The notes under the pieces were generated by a model that saw only the letters and a program-made list of their open reading frames with translations, was not told the origin of the DNA and did no database searches. Below, one piece after another: positions 46,838 through 56,541 of a stretch of DNA of 58,231 bases (position 1 is its first letter; each line of letters starts with the position of its first letter). Position numbers and translations under genes: made by a program. Origin of the DNA: Nostoc sp. UCD121 (GTDB taxonomy: Bacteria > Cyanobacteriota > Cyanobacteriia > Cyanobacteriales > Nostocaceae); NCBI RefSeq assembly GCF_014222285.1, contig NZ_JACKZS010000025.1, positions 1-58,231 of the forward strand, written 5' to 3'.

Positions 46838-47974
46838 GTGGCTAATCAAGAAGACAACGCCCAATCTCTGGCGCGAACCCCATTATATGAACTGGGTGTA
46901 GGACTCAAAGCCCGCTTTACCAGCTTTGGTGGTTGGGAAATGCCCGTGCAATTTAGTGGCATTAGCCGCGAACACGAGGCTGTAAGAAATACAGCCGGAA
47001 TGTTCGATATTTCCCACATGGGTAAATTTACTCTCCAAGGTAAAAATCTCATTTCCCAACTCCAGCCTCTAGTGCCTTCAGACTTGAGTCGATTGCAACC
47101 CGGTCAAGCACAATACACCGTATTGTTAAATCCCCAAGCGGGAATTATTGACGACATCATTGTTTATTACCAAGGTGAAGACACAACTGGTATACAAAAG
47201 GCATTTATGATCGTCAATGCAGCAACCTCTGGTAAAGATAAAGTATGGATTTTGCAACATCTTGACCTGGATAAAGTGCAATTCCAAGACCTTTCACCAG
47301 ATAAAGTCTTAATTGCCGTGCAAGGGCCAAAAGCGATTAAATATCTCCAGCCTTTAGTGCAAGAAGACTTACAACCAATCAAAGCTTTCGGACATTTAGA
47401 AGCAACCCTATTAGGTAAACCTGCCTTCCTGGCCCGCACAGGTTACACCGGAGAAGATGGCTTTGAGGTGATGGTAGACCCAGATGTGGGAGTAGAATTG
47501 TGGCGAAGTCTCCATAAAAGTGGTGTTATCCCCTGTGGACTTGGTGCGAGAGACACTCTGCGCCTAGAAGCAGCGATGGCACTTTACGGACAAGATATAG
47601 ATGACACCACCACACCCTTAGAAGCAGGTTTGGGGTGGCTAGTCCACTTAGATACCAAAGGTGATTTTATTGGGCGAGAAGTTTTAGCAGAGCAAAAATC
47701 CAAGGGAGTGAAGCGTCGATTGGTAGGTTTACAAACTCAAGGACGTAACATTGCCCGTCATGGCTACCAAGTGTTATCCACAGGTAAAGTTGTGGGAGAA
47801 GTTTCTAGTGGTACTCTGTCGCCTACACTGGGTTATCCCATTGCTTTAGCTTACGTTCCTACCCAATTAGCAACCGTTGGTCAGCAGCTAGAAGTCGAAA
47901 TTCGCGGCAAAGCTTACCCAGCAGTTGTAGTTAAACGTCCCTTTTATCGGTCAAAAAATCGTGCTGCTAACTAA
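46838..47974 (+). CDS. gcvT: Glycine cleavage system T protein (aminomethyltransferase)
   Basis: GcvT transfers the methylene group from the aminomethyl-lipoyl arm of GcvH to tetrahydrofolate and releases ammonia. At 378 aa it has the typical length. Family blocks are NTAGMFDISHMGKFTLQGKN, GYTGEDGFEV and LGARDTLRLEAAMALYGQD. The start is GTG. It is the first gene of a gcvT-gcvH-gcvP series in one direction, the set needed for photorespiratory glycine breakdown together with a separate dihydrolipoyl dehydrogenase. Confidence 0.97.
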   Translation: MANQEDNAQSLARTPLYELGVGLKARFTSFGGWEMPVQFSGISREHEAVRNTAGMFDISHMGKFTLQGKNLISQLQPLVPSDLSRLQPGQAQYTVLLNPQAGIIDDIIVYYQGEDTTGIQKAFMIVNAATSGKDKVWILQHLDLDKVQFQDLSPDKVLIAVQGPKAIKYLQPLVQEDLQPIKAFGHLEATLLGKPAFLARTGYTGEDGFEVMVDPDVGVELWRSLHKSGVIPCGLGARDTLRLEAAMALYGQDIDDTTTPLEAGLGWLVHLDTKGDFIGREVLAEQKSKGVKRRLVGLQTQGRNIARHGYQVLSTGKVVGEVSSGTLSPTLGYPIALAYVPTQLATVGQQLEVEIRGKAYPAVVVKRPFYRSKNRAAN

Positions 47975-48099
47975 CAAGCGCCAAGGTTTTTGAGGAATAA
48001 TGTGTTGTGAGTTACTCAATCTACAGTAAGGTTCATTACCATATATGGCTTGGATGACTGTTGGGGCAATAATTTTTTTGATAAGGGAGAGGAAGTGAT

Positions 48100-48489
48100 A
48101 TGTCTTTTGAATATCCTCAAGATTTCAGATACTTGGATTCTCATGAATACGTGCGAATAGATGGCGAAATTGCCACCATTGGCATTACTGAGTTTGCCGT
48201 ACATGAATTGGGTGATATCGTCTTTTTGGAACTACCAGAAATTGGCGACGCTCTTACCAGGGGAGAAAACTTTGGCACAATTGAATCAGTGAAAGCCGTT
48301 GAAGAGCTTAATTCACCAGTCACCGGTACTGTTATAGAACGCAATGAAGCCTTAATTAATTCTCCTGAAGAAGTGTCAGAAGACCCCTATGGAGAAGGGT
48401 GGTTTTTGAAAGTGCGCGTCAATGACCCTGGTGAAGTTGAAGATGCTTTAACAGCAGATGAGTATCGCGCCCAGGTGGAAGGGGAGTAG
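48100..48489 (+). CDS. gcvH: Glycine cleavage system H protein
   Basis: GcvH is the lipoyl carrier of the glycine cleavage complex. At 129 aa, the lipoylated Lys is K65 in [18 protein letters not shown], and the [15 protein letters not shown] tail is typical. Lipoyl synthase encoded at 1596 in this window would supply its cofactor. It is preceded by GGGAGAGGAAG, a strong ribosome site. Confidence 0.97.
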   Translation: MSFEYPQDFRYLDSHEYVRIDGEIATIGITEFAVHELGDIVFLELPEIGDALTRGENFGTIESVKAVEELNSPVTGTVIERNEALINSPEEVSEDPYGEGWFLKVRVNDPGEVEDALTADEYRAQVEGE

Positions 48490-48680
48490 GAAAGAGGCGA
48501 AGAGGCAGAGGGGATAGGGGGTAGAGGGGAAAGACTTGCAGCAAATTCCCTTCTACTCACCTGCCCTTTTCCATTCCACTCGAAAATAAGTCATGAAATT
48601 TAGATAAATTGAAAAGTTACACCTACTTCTCATCAGTATTTATTGCAAAATATGAAATAGTACCATCTGGAGAGTAATTT

Positions 48681-51614
48681 GTGGTATTGAACGCCCCTAT
48701 TCTCAAGTCTAATGAGCAGCAAGTGCTGGACGAAAAAAGTCAAAAGTTGAGTAGTTTTGCGCCAAGACATATTGGCCCTAACTCAGACGACATCCAGCTT
48801 ATGCTTAAGGTTTTGGGATTTCCCAGCCTGGATGCCCTAATTGACCAAACAGTTCCTCAGACAATCAGGCTGAAGCAACCCCTAAAGTTACCAGAAGCCG
48901 AAAGTGAGTATGCAGCACTGACATCCTTAAAAAAAATTGCTGCCAAAAATCAGGTTTTCCGTTCATACATTGGTATGGGATATTACGACACTATTACCCC
49001 ACCTGTAATTGGGCGTAATATCTTGGAAAACCCTGGTTGGTATACTGCTTACACTCCTTATCAGCCAGAAATTGCCCAAGGACGACTTGAAGCGCTGCTG
49101 AATTTTCAAACCTTGATTATCGACCTCACAGGTTTGGAAATTGCCAATGCTTCGTTGCTGGATGAAGCCACAGCCGCAGCTGAAGCAATGAGCCTAAGCT
49201 ATGGTGTTTGTAAAAATCAGGCAAATGCTTATTTCGTCTCTGGTGACTGCCATCCCCAAACTATCGACGTGTTACAAACACGGGCTAAACCATTAGGAAT
49301 TAAGATCATTATCGGCGATCATCAAACATTTGATTTTGATCAACCAATTTTTGGGGCTGTTTTGCAATACCCGGCAAGTGATGGCACCATTTACGACTAC
49401 CGCGCTTTTATAGAAAAAGCCCATGCTAAGGGTGCATTGGTGACGGTAGCAGCAGATCCTTTAAGTTTAACTTTGCTCACCCCTCCTGGGGAATTTGGCG
49501 CTGATATTGCTGTTGGTAGCACCCAGCGCTTTGGTATTCCGTTGGGGTTTGGGGGGCCTCACGCGGCATATTTTGCAACGAAGGAAGAGTATAAGCGACT
49601 GGTTCCAGGGCGAATTGTAGGAGTATCAAAAGATGCTCAAGGTAAACCTGCATTACGTCTCGCTTTGCAAACCCGCGAACAGCATATCCGCCGTGAAAAA
49701 GCTACTAGTAATATCTGTACTGCACAGGTGCTACTGGCGGTAATGGCAAGTATGTACGCTGTCTATCATGGCCCTACTGGACTGAAGCAAATTGCTGAGA
49801 ATATCCATCAGCTAACTTTAATGTTGGCAGCAGGACTAAAGCATCTAGGTTACAAAATTAGTTCTGAAAATTTCTTTGATACACTGCGGGTAGAATTGGG
49901 AACACGCAGCCTGGAACTAATTCTTGAAGCTTGTCAAGCAAGGAATATTAACCTGCGAATTTTTGATGACACTGCTGTTGGTATTTCTCTAGATGAAACA
50001 ACTACAGTAGATGATTTGGTAGAGGTTTTGGAGATTTTTGCAGCGCCTGATAGTCTATTTCTCGGTTTTAAAGAAATTGGAGACTTAATTTCAGCACAGG
50101 GCAAATCACCTCTACAAAACTCAAGCCTTACCCGTACCAGCAACTATCTCACTCACCCAGTTTTTAACCGCTATCACTCAGAAACTGAGTTGTTGCGCTA
50201 TTTGCACAAGCTAGAAGCTAAAGACTTGTCGCTAACGACATCGATGATTCCTTTGGGTTCTTGCACAATGAAGTTGAATGCAACTGCTGAGATGATTCCG
50301 GTAAGTTGGGAAGAATTTGGCAAGATTCATCCATTTGCCCCTGCGTCGCAAACGCAAGGTTATCAAATCTTGTTTGAACAACTTGAAGCATGGTTAGCTG
50401 AAATTACTGGGTTTGCGGGAATTTCTCTACAACCAAATGCCGGTTCTCAGGGCGAGTATGCAGGACTTTTAGTAATTCGTCAATATCACGAAAATCGGGG
50501 CGAAACACACCGCAATGTTTGTTTGATTCCTACCTCGGCACACGGGACAAATCCAGCTAGTGCGGTGATGTGTGGAATGAAGGTGGTGGCTGTTGCCTGT
50601 GACTCACAAGGTAATATTGATGTTGATGACCTGAAGGCAAAGGCAGAAAAACACAGCAATGAATTAGCCGCCTTAATGGTGACATATCCCTCAACTCATG
50701 GTGTATTTGAGGAACCAATTCAGGAAATCTGCGCTGTTGTCCATAGTCACGGTGGACAAGTTTACATGGATGGGGCAAATATGAACGCCCAAGTAGGGAT
50801 TTGCCGTCCTGGAGATATTGGTGCAGATGTCTGTCACTTGAATCTGCACAAAACCTTCTGTATTCCTCATGGTGGTGGTGGCCCTGGTATGGGGCCCATT
50901 GGTGTTGCATCTCATCTTGTGCCTTTTCTCCCCGGACATCCTGTTGTTACTATCAACGACTCAACTCAGCACTCACATATTGGTGCTGTTGCGGCTGCGC
51001 CTTGGGGTAGTGCAAGTATCTTGGTGATTTCTTGGATGTACATTGCCATGATGGGTGCAGATGGTTTAACCCAAGCAACTAAGGTGGCGATTCTCAACGC
51101 TAACTACATTGCCAAGAAACTGGAATCGTACTATCCGGTTTTGTATCAGGGGAAAAATGGTTTAGTTGCCCATGAATGTATTTTAGATTTGCGATCGCTA
51201 AAAAAATCAGCTGCGATCGAAATCGATGATGTCGCCAAGCGTCTCATAGATTATGGTTTCCATGCGCCGACTGTCTCCTGGCCTGTAGGGGGTACAATCA
51301 TGGTGGAACCTACAGAAAGTGAATCTAAGCAAGAGTTAGATCGTTTCTGTGATGCGTTGATTTCTATTCGTCAAGAAATTGCCCAAATAGAAGTTGGCAA
51401 GGTGGATATCCAAGATAATGTTTTGAAGAACGCACCCCACACCGCCGAAAGTCTAATTACTGGAGAATGGAATCATCCTTATTCTCGTGAACAAGCTGCT
51501 TATCCTGCGCCTTGGACTCGTGAATATAAATTCTGGCCTGCTGTTGGGCGCATTGATGCAGCCTTTGGCGACAGAAATTTTGTTTGTTCTTGTCTGCCAA
51601 TGGATGCTTATTAA
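48681..51614 (+). CDS. gcvP: Glycine dehydrogenase (decarboxylating), P protein
   Basis: GcvP is the PLP enzyme that decarboxylates glycine and passes the aminomethyl group to GcvH. At 977 aa it is a single-chain form with N- and C-terminal PLP-like halves. The PLP Lys is K724 in [35 protein letters not shown] near the N-terminus and the [17 protein letters not shown] block are family signatures. The start is GTG. The gcvH-gcvP gap of 191 bp holds purine-rich repeat, so a separate promoter for gcvP is possible. Confidence 0.97.
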   Translation: MVLNAPILKSNEQQVLDEKSQKLSSFAPRHIGPNSDDIQLMLKVLGFPSLDALIDQTVPQTIRLKQPLKLPEAESEYAALTSLKKIAAKNQVFRSYIGMGYYDTITPPVIGRNILENPGWYTAYTPYQPEIAQGRLEALLNFQTLIIDLTGLEIANASLLDEATAAAEAMSLSYGVCKNQANAYFVSGDCHPQTIDVLQTRAKPLGIKIIIGDHQTFDFDQPIFGAVLQYPASDGTIYDYRAFIEKAHAKGALVTVAADPLSLTLLTPPGEFGADIAVGSTQRFGIPLGFGGPHAAYFATKEEYKRLVPGRIVGVSKDAQGKPALRLALQTREQHIRREKATSNICTAQVLLAVMASMYAVYHGPTGLKQIAENIHQLTLMLAAGLKHLGYKISSENFFDTLRVELGTRSLELILEACQARNINLRIFDDTAVGISLDETTTVDDLVEVLEIFAAPDSLFLGFKEIGDLISAQGKSPLQNSSLTRTSNYLTHPVFNRYHSETELLRYLHKLEAKDLSLTTSMIPLGSCTMKLNATAEMIPVSWEEFGKIHPFAPASQTQGYQILFEQLEAWLAEITGFAGISLQPNAGSQGEYAGLLVIRQYHENRGETHRNVCLIPTSAHGTNPASAVMCGMKVVAVACDSQGNIDVDDLKAKAEKHSNELAALMVTYPSTHGVFEEPIQEICAVVHSHGGQVYMDGANMNAQVGICRPGDIGADVCHLNLHKTFCIPHGGGGPGMGPIGVASHLVPFLPGHPVVTINDSTQHSHIGAVAAAPWGSASILVISWMYIAMMGADGLTQATKVAILNANYIAKKLESYYPVLYQGKNGLVAHECILDLRSLKKSAAIEIDDVAKRLIDYGFHAPTVSWPVGGTIMVEPTESESKQELDRFCDALISIRQEIAQIEVGKVDIQDNVLKNAPHTAESLITGEWNHPYSREQAAYPAPWTREYKFWPAVGRIDAAFGDRNFVCSCLPMDAY

Positions 51615-51628
51615 CCTGAAGTAAGGAG

Positions 51629-52513
51629 TTAAGAGTTAGGAATTAAAACTCCTAACTCTTGCAATTCTTCCCTTACAGATAAAGGCTGATACCCCAATGC
51701 AAAAGCTTTAGAACTATCCAAAGAAACATCTGCTGGTCTAGGTGCTGCCATTTTCACATCTTGTTGTCGGCAGGATTTCAGACCAGTGGCAGGGAGTTGA
51801 AATATTTCCACTAATATTTGTCCAAAATCATAACGCGAAATCCGCTCTTTGCCACCTAAGTGAATGATGCCGTTAACTTTTTCTAATGCTAATAAAAGTC
51901 CTTTGGCGGCGGTTGTTCCACTTACTGGGGTGCGAAATTCATCTATAAATAAACTTAGTTCTTTTTCTGCTTGTAAAGTCTCAATAAATGGCTGAATAAA
52001 GCTTTTTGCCGTAGGCGTTTCTGCACCAAACATCAACGGCATCCGACACACTGCGGTCATGGGATACCTTTCTAGCATATCTGCTTCTGCGATCGCCTTT
52101 TGCTCACCGTAGAGATTGACGGGACACACAGCATCTGTTTCTTGATAGGGGGCATTTAAACCATCAAAAACCAAATCGGTTGAAGTAAAAGCACAAGGAA
52201 TAGAATTATCTGCACACAGTCCGGCAATATTGCAGGATGCGATGACGTTAATTGCGTGGGATTCTTTGGGGTTGGTTTGACAAAAATTTGGTTGCGAATG
52301 TGCAGCAGTATGAATAACTGCTTCTGGTTTGACATCATTAAATATGCGCTTTAATTCCTGAAAATTTGTTAAGTTTGCTTTTAACATTTTCATGTCAGGA
52401 ATTTCTAAAGGATGGGATAAATAAGTGCCATAAATCTCCCATTCTAGTTTAGCAAGCTGGCAAAGATGCCATCCTAAAAAACCACTTGCTCCAGTGATTA
52501 ACAATTTTTTCAT
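51629..52513 (-). CDS. Sugar-nucleotide reductase-like SDR (RfbD/RmlD-type)
   Basis: An NAD(P)-binding extended SDR of about 294 aa. The Rossmann loop is ITGASGFLGWH, the catalytic YxxxK sits in NLYGEQKAIAEADM, and the sequence resembles dTDP-4-dehydrorhamnose reductases (VIHTAAHSQPNFCQTNP; CRMPLMFG). No other rhamnose genes are near, so the sugar is uncertain. I start at ATG 52513, directly before KKLLITG; an upstream ATG at 52534 adds 7 residues. It faces gcvP with a 14-bp gap. Confidence 0.85.
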   Translation of the reverse strand: MKKLLITGASGFLGWHLCQLAKLEWEIYGTYLSHPLEIPDMKMLKANLTNFQELKRIFNDVKPEAVIHTAAHSQPNFCQTNPKESHAINVIASCNIAGLCADNSIPCAFTSTDLVFDGLNAPYQETDAVCPVNLYGEQKAIAEADMLERYPMTAVCRMPLMFGAETPTAKSFIQPFIETLQAEKELSLFIDEFRTPVSGTTAAKGLLLALEKVNGIIHLGGKERISRYDFGQILVEIFQLPATGLKSCRQQDVKMAAPRPADVSLDSSKAFALGYQPLSVREELQELGVLIPNS

Positions 52514-52591
52514 GTCTAACCGTAAACCGCTCAAGAAAAAATCCTTTCTACAGCAGGCTTATATTCTACACTGAGTGGTAGTGATAAAATA

Positions 52592-53335
52592 CTATTGCAC
52601 TAATTCCTGAAACTGCTTTTCACTACGCACTTTGCTAAAGTCTGGGTCAGTTTTTGCTAATTTTTTGTATTTATCAGGAACAAGCTTGATTGCTTTGTCT
52701 AGGTTCTCAATTGCTAATTCCAGATTGCTTTGTAAAGCATAAGAGCAAGCTTTATTGTAATATGCTTGGTGCAAATCTTGCTTGATGACGATCGCTCTAT
52801 CGTAAGATGCAATGGCATCTTGGTAGCGGTGTAGCTTTGTCAGTGCAATGCCTCGGTTAATTAAGGCTTGATATTTGTTGGGTTGGATAGCGATCGCTTT
52901 GTCGTAAGATGCGATCGCGTCTTTATAGCGCTGCAACGATGTCAAAGCTATGCCACGATTATACCAGGCTTCATATTTATCGGGTTTGATAGCGATCGCT
53001 TTGTCGTAAGATGCGAGAGCATCTTTGTAGCGTTGCAACGATGTTAAAGCTATGCCACGGTTAATCCAAGCTTCAGGACTCTCAACTTTGATAGCGATCG
53101 CTTTGTCGTATACTTTTATTGCATCTTCATAACGTTGTCCATCTAATAAATTATTACCTTGATGAAAAAAGTCTTCTGCTTTTTGGGTAGCCTTCGCTTC
53201 TATGAAAAGCTGGGTTACATTACTTTCTTGAACAACTTGTGTAGTATTTTCTATGGATGAGTTTGCCCCACCACTACAACCAAATGCGAAGAAAGCTATC
53301 AAACCAGATGCAACGAAGCAGCGCTGAACAATCAT
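52592..53335 (-). CDS. TPR lipoprotein
   Basis: A 247-aa protein with a lipobox (LIAFFAFGCSGG) and at least four TPR motifs of the pattern YKDAIASYDKAIAIQPNKYQ. The three central 34-residue repeats are nearly identical at DNA level and each carries a GCGATCGC octamer, which points to recent internal duplication. It would form a membrane-anchored peptide-binding scaffold. The partner is unknown. Confidence 0.88.
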   Translation of the reverse strand: MIVQRCFVASGLIAFFAFGCSGGANSSIENTTQVVQESNVTQLFIEAKATQKAEDFFHQGNNLLDGQRYEDAIKVYDKAIAIKVESPEAWINRGIALTSLQRYKDALASYDKAIAIKPDKYEAWYNRGIALTSLQRYKDAIASYDKAIAIQPNKYQALINRGIALTKLHRYQDAIASYDRAIVIKQDLHQAYYNKACSYALQSNLELAIENLDKAIKLVPDKYKKLAKTDPDFSKVRSEKQFQELVQ

Positions 53336-53715
53336 GCTGTACCTACAAAACTTATGAGATGATGTTAAAATTCGTTCTTTTTTTGAGTATTATCAAAATA
53401 CACTAATTTTTACCCATTAATTCACTTATCTTTTAGAAGAGCTTTGTTGACGACGCATACATAGATGTTTATTAAAATCAAGCGTAGGCTAGATTATCAT
53501 ATTAAATATACATAAAGCAATTACTTAGTACCTACTTCATTCAAAAAACAATTATTTGTGTTGTATATATTGTGTAAATGTCGCCTGTTGTACACATCGC
53601 AAGTGTTTAGTAATTTTCTAAGAGTGCAATGGTGTACCACCCGCCATAGGCGATTGTAATAGTTTTTCACTAGACAATGATGTTAGTTGCTTCACTTTTC
53701 TAGCACTTATCTAAG
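53336..53715. other. AT-rich gap left of the MITE-like repeat
   Basis: No gene was recognised. It holds the promoter of the TPR lipoprotein at its left end. Confidence 0.5.
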
Positions 53716-53820
53716 CTATAGCAATCCTAAATGAGTTGTGAAAATCGAGAGACTCAGATCCCCAACTTTTCAAAGAAGTCAGGGATCTTATTGTTCACGA
53801 ATGGTTTAGGACTACTATAC
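53716..53820. mobile_element. MITE-like element with imperfect terminal inverted repeats
   Basis: The left end CTATAGCAATCCTAAATGAG and the right end, read inverted, GTATAGTAGTCCTAAACCAT match in most positions over about 27 bp. Inside is a second nested stem (AGATCCCCAACTT / AAGTCAGGGATCTT). The whole 105-bp unit is palindromic and encodes nothing, as expected for a non-autonomous element. It lies 62 bp after the crtO stop and may also end crtO transcription. Confidence 0.7.
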
Positions 53821-53881
53821 TCATCATTCAAATTACGTCTTTGCGTCTTTTTAGCGATTGAAACTATGCAACTTAAAACCG

Positions 53882-55576
53882 CTAATTAATTCCAAACACT
53901 GACTCGACAGTTGACTTAATCGAATCTCTTGCATCCTTCAAGGTTTGGCTAATAGGATGTTTTGCCTGTAAAAAGGCGCGGGCACAATTGCGTCCCGGCA
54001 TTCCTGAAATAGAACCACCTGGATGAGTCCCAGCACCAGTCAAAAATAGATTATCAATTGGCGTTTTATAGTTGGCTATTTCTGGTAAGGGACGGAAAAA
54101 TATCATCTGATCTAAAGTCATGTCAACATGGTAATAATTACCTTTGTAAGCACCTAATCTTTCTCCTAGTTCTGCTGGACTTTCAACACGACGGGCGATA
54201 GTTGCATTTTTGACATTTGGTGCATAGTCTGCCAACTTATCAACTACTCTATCTGCAACTTTATTTTTCAATTCATCTGTCCAGCCAGTACCTTTTAAAC
54301 CAGTGCCTTCTGCACCGGCAATTTGATAAGGGGCAAAATACTCAATCCATACAGTGTGCTTACCTGGCGGTGCTAATGTAGGGTCTAAGTAGCTAGGCAT
54401 CACCACATACATTGATGGGTCAGCATCAGGAATCTCTCCCAAGGTGCATTTACTATGAGCCTGTTCTACATGAGCCACGGAATCGGCAATCAAGATAGAG
54501 CCAACAAGATATTCATCTTTGTGAGCGTGGTGTGGAAAATGCAGTGGTTCATCTAAAGCCAAATCTATCTTGAGGATGGTTTCGTTGTTGTTAACGATGC
54601 GGCGTTCTAATCTTTCCCATAAATCAGGGTCGGCTCCATCAACATCGCTTTTATCAGTCATTTGTAAGAACAATCGCTTGGCATCAATATTAGAGATAAC
54701 CCCGTATTTGGCGCGATATTCTTTACCACCAGCAACCCGCACACCAACAGCTTTGCCATCATCAATTAAAACTTTTTCAACATGTTGATCTGTGAGAATA
54801 ACGCCACCTTTACTTTTGACTAAATTCACCAAAGCTTGCACTAATGCGCCAGTTCCGCCGCGAGGTCTGGCCATGCCAGGGTTATGACGCATCGCCATCA
54901 TAATTGCACCAATGGCAAGGGTTTTTTGCGATGGTGGCGCACCAAGTTCTGATGCTAATCTGGCTAGTGGCGCTTTTAGAAATTCTTCATCAAACCATTC
55001 GTTAAGTAAATCCTCAGCGCTGGTTAACATAGTGCGAATAAAATCCAGCGTTTTGTTTGGCGAACCAATAACCGAAAATAAATCTTTTAATTTTTTGATA
55101 TCGTAGTTACCAATGATATCTATAATTGACTTTGGCGGTGCATTAAACATAGGAACCATTGCGCCGATCGCTCGTTGCCAATAATCTACAAATTCTGCGT
55201 ATTTTTTGGCATCACGTTCACTATAACGAGCAATTTCTGCACAAGTTTTTTCTAGCGACTTATGCCCTAAGAAATACTTGCCATCGGGATGAGGACAGAA
55301 AACAACTGGATCGCACTCCAAATAATGCAAGCCGTATTTTTCTAGTTCTAATTCTTCAACAACTGGCCCCAAGTGAATAAACTCATGGTCAATAGCACAC
55401 AAGTTAAATTTAAATCCAGGAGCCTCTTGTGGTAGACATTCTTCAGTTGTTGCTGCACCACCTGGAACAGAACGCTTTTCCAATAACAGGACGCTATAAC
55501 CAGCTTTCAACAAGTAAGCCGCACAAACTAACCCATTGTGTCCAGCACCGATCAGCACAACATCATACTCTTGCAT
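53882..55576 (-). CDS. crtO: CrtO-type beta-carotene ketolase
   Basis: CrtO adds a 4-keto group to beta-carotene, giving echinenone. This 564-aa flavoprotein is strongly like the Synechocystis CrtO (slr0088) I remember: the FAD loop VVLIGAGHNGLVCAAYLLKA, then VPGGAATTEE, FNLCAIDHEFIHLGPV, ARPRGGTGALVQALV and the C-terminal NLFLTGAGTHPGGSISGMPG. It is membrane-associated rather than membrane-spanning. DUF2993 and P450 genes precede it on the same strand at about 100-bp spacing. Confidence 0.93.
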   Translation of the reverse strand: MQEYDVVLIGAGHNGLVCAAYLLKAGYSVLLLEKRSVPGGAATTEECLPQEAPGFKFNLCAIDHEFIHLGPVVEELELEKYGLHYLECDPVVFCPHPDGKYFLGHKSLEKTCAEIARYSERDAKKYAEFVDYWQRAIGAMVPMFNAPPKSIIDIIGNYDIKKLKDLFSVIGSPNKTLDFIRTMLTSAEDLLNEWFDEEFLKAPLARLASELGAPPSQKTLAIGAIMMAMRHNPGMARPRGGTGALVQALVNLVKSKGGVILTDQHVEKVLIDDGKAVGVRVAGGKEYRAKYGVISNIDAKRLFLQMTDKSDVDGADPDLWERLERRIVNNNETILKIDLALDEPLHFPHHAHKDEYLVGSILIADSVAHVEQAHSKCTLGEIPDADPSMYVVMPSYLDPTLAPPGKHTVWIEYFAPYQIAGAEGTGLKGTGWTDELKNKVADRVVDKLADYAPNVKNATIARRVESPAELGERLGAYKGNYYHVDMTLDQMIFFRPLPEIANYKTPIDNLFLTGAGTHPGGSISGMPGRNCARAFLQAKHPISQTLKDARDSIKSTVESVFGIN

Positions 55577-55680
55577 AGTTGGAATTTAGAAATAAGTAGC
55601 TTTCTAAATAGTAGAAACCTTTTATTCGTTTTACATCATCCTTCAGTAACAAAAATTATCTTTAACTAAGATTAATTCTA

Positions 55681-56439
55681 CTAAGTAGATGAGAAATTTG
55701 ACGATGATGGTATTTGTCTCACTTGAGTTTCTACCATCAATATTAAACTACCAGTTTCCACTTTTATATCTTTAATATGAAACACCATATCTTCCCATTT
55801 AAAATATGGTATATTCATCAGTTCTTTTGTTTTCTGCATTAAAGCTGTAACTACTTCTATAGAAATTCCTCCTCCCTCAGTGCAGTTAAAACTCTCCAGA
55901 ATTGCGGGTTGTGAACTAGTGCGTGGACGTGCGATCGCAGTGTAAGCCAAAGGGCGAGTATTTCCCCTCTCTTTTAACAGCACTCTTCCCTGACATTCTA
56001 TTTTCCCATCACCAGGTAAAAATACCTCAATTCTTTGTGCCTCAAAACTCACAATTTTGCCATCTACATCCAAATCAAAATCTTGCATCTGGCTGCTAAC
56101 AAAATCTGATGCCAAAGTGCGGTTAATATCGGTTTCTGTAAGTATAATGCGAGCTATGGTATTGACTGGTTCAGTAAGTTCTATTTGACCCAAAAGAGCG
56201 CTGAAAGGATTGATGGCAATACTATCTGTTTGCAGATGTATTTCTTGTACGCGAATATCTTCTTGGATTACTAATCCTTGTCCTACAACCGAAACTCCAT
56301 CCGCTTGTCCCTGAACTATTTTCAAAAGATCGGTTTGTACATCTATTTCTATTTTTTCCGCGTCATCTAGCTTTTCAGATATTCTTCTTTCAGCTTCCTG
56401 GGATAAAAATTTTTCCTCCAACCGATGCTCATCAGGCAT
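55681..56439 (-). CDS. DUF2993 (LmeA-like) family protein
   Basis: A 252-aa protein of the DUF2993 group, with the recurring features EIDVQTDLLKIVQGQADGVS, VTETDINRTL-like (ILTETDINRTLASDFVSSQM) and the beta-strand-rich C-terminus. No signal peptide was seen. Mycobacterial LmeA is a relative that acts on membrane glycolipids and binds phospholipids; the cyanobacterial role is unknown. It sits between crtO and the P450 gene, all on the minus strand. Confidence 0.82.
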   Translation of the reverse strand: MPDEHRLEEKFLSQEAERRISEKLDDAEKIEIDVQTDLLKIVQGQADGVSVVGQGLVIQEDIRVQEIHLQTDSIAINPFSALLGQIELTEPVNTIARIILTETDINRTLASDFVSSQMQDFDLDVDGKIVSFEAQRIEVFLPGDGKIECQGRVLLKERGNTRPLAYTAIARPRTSSQPAILESFNCTEGGGISIEVVTALMQKTKELMNIPYFKWEDMVFHIKDIKVETGSLILMVETQVRQIPSSSNFSST

Positions 56440-56541
56440 GAATTAGTAATCTCCTAAATATCCTCTTACTAGTTACTGTAAATGCTAGATGCTAAGGAGC
56501 GGATCTGTATTTAGGTATATGTAAATCGGAAGATTGAGTAA

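Noticed and set aside
50557..51010. His- and Cys-rich frames on both strands within gcvP
   Set aside because: They are alternative-frame readings of a clear gcvP coding region.
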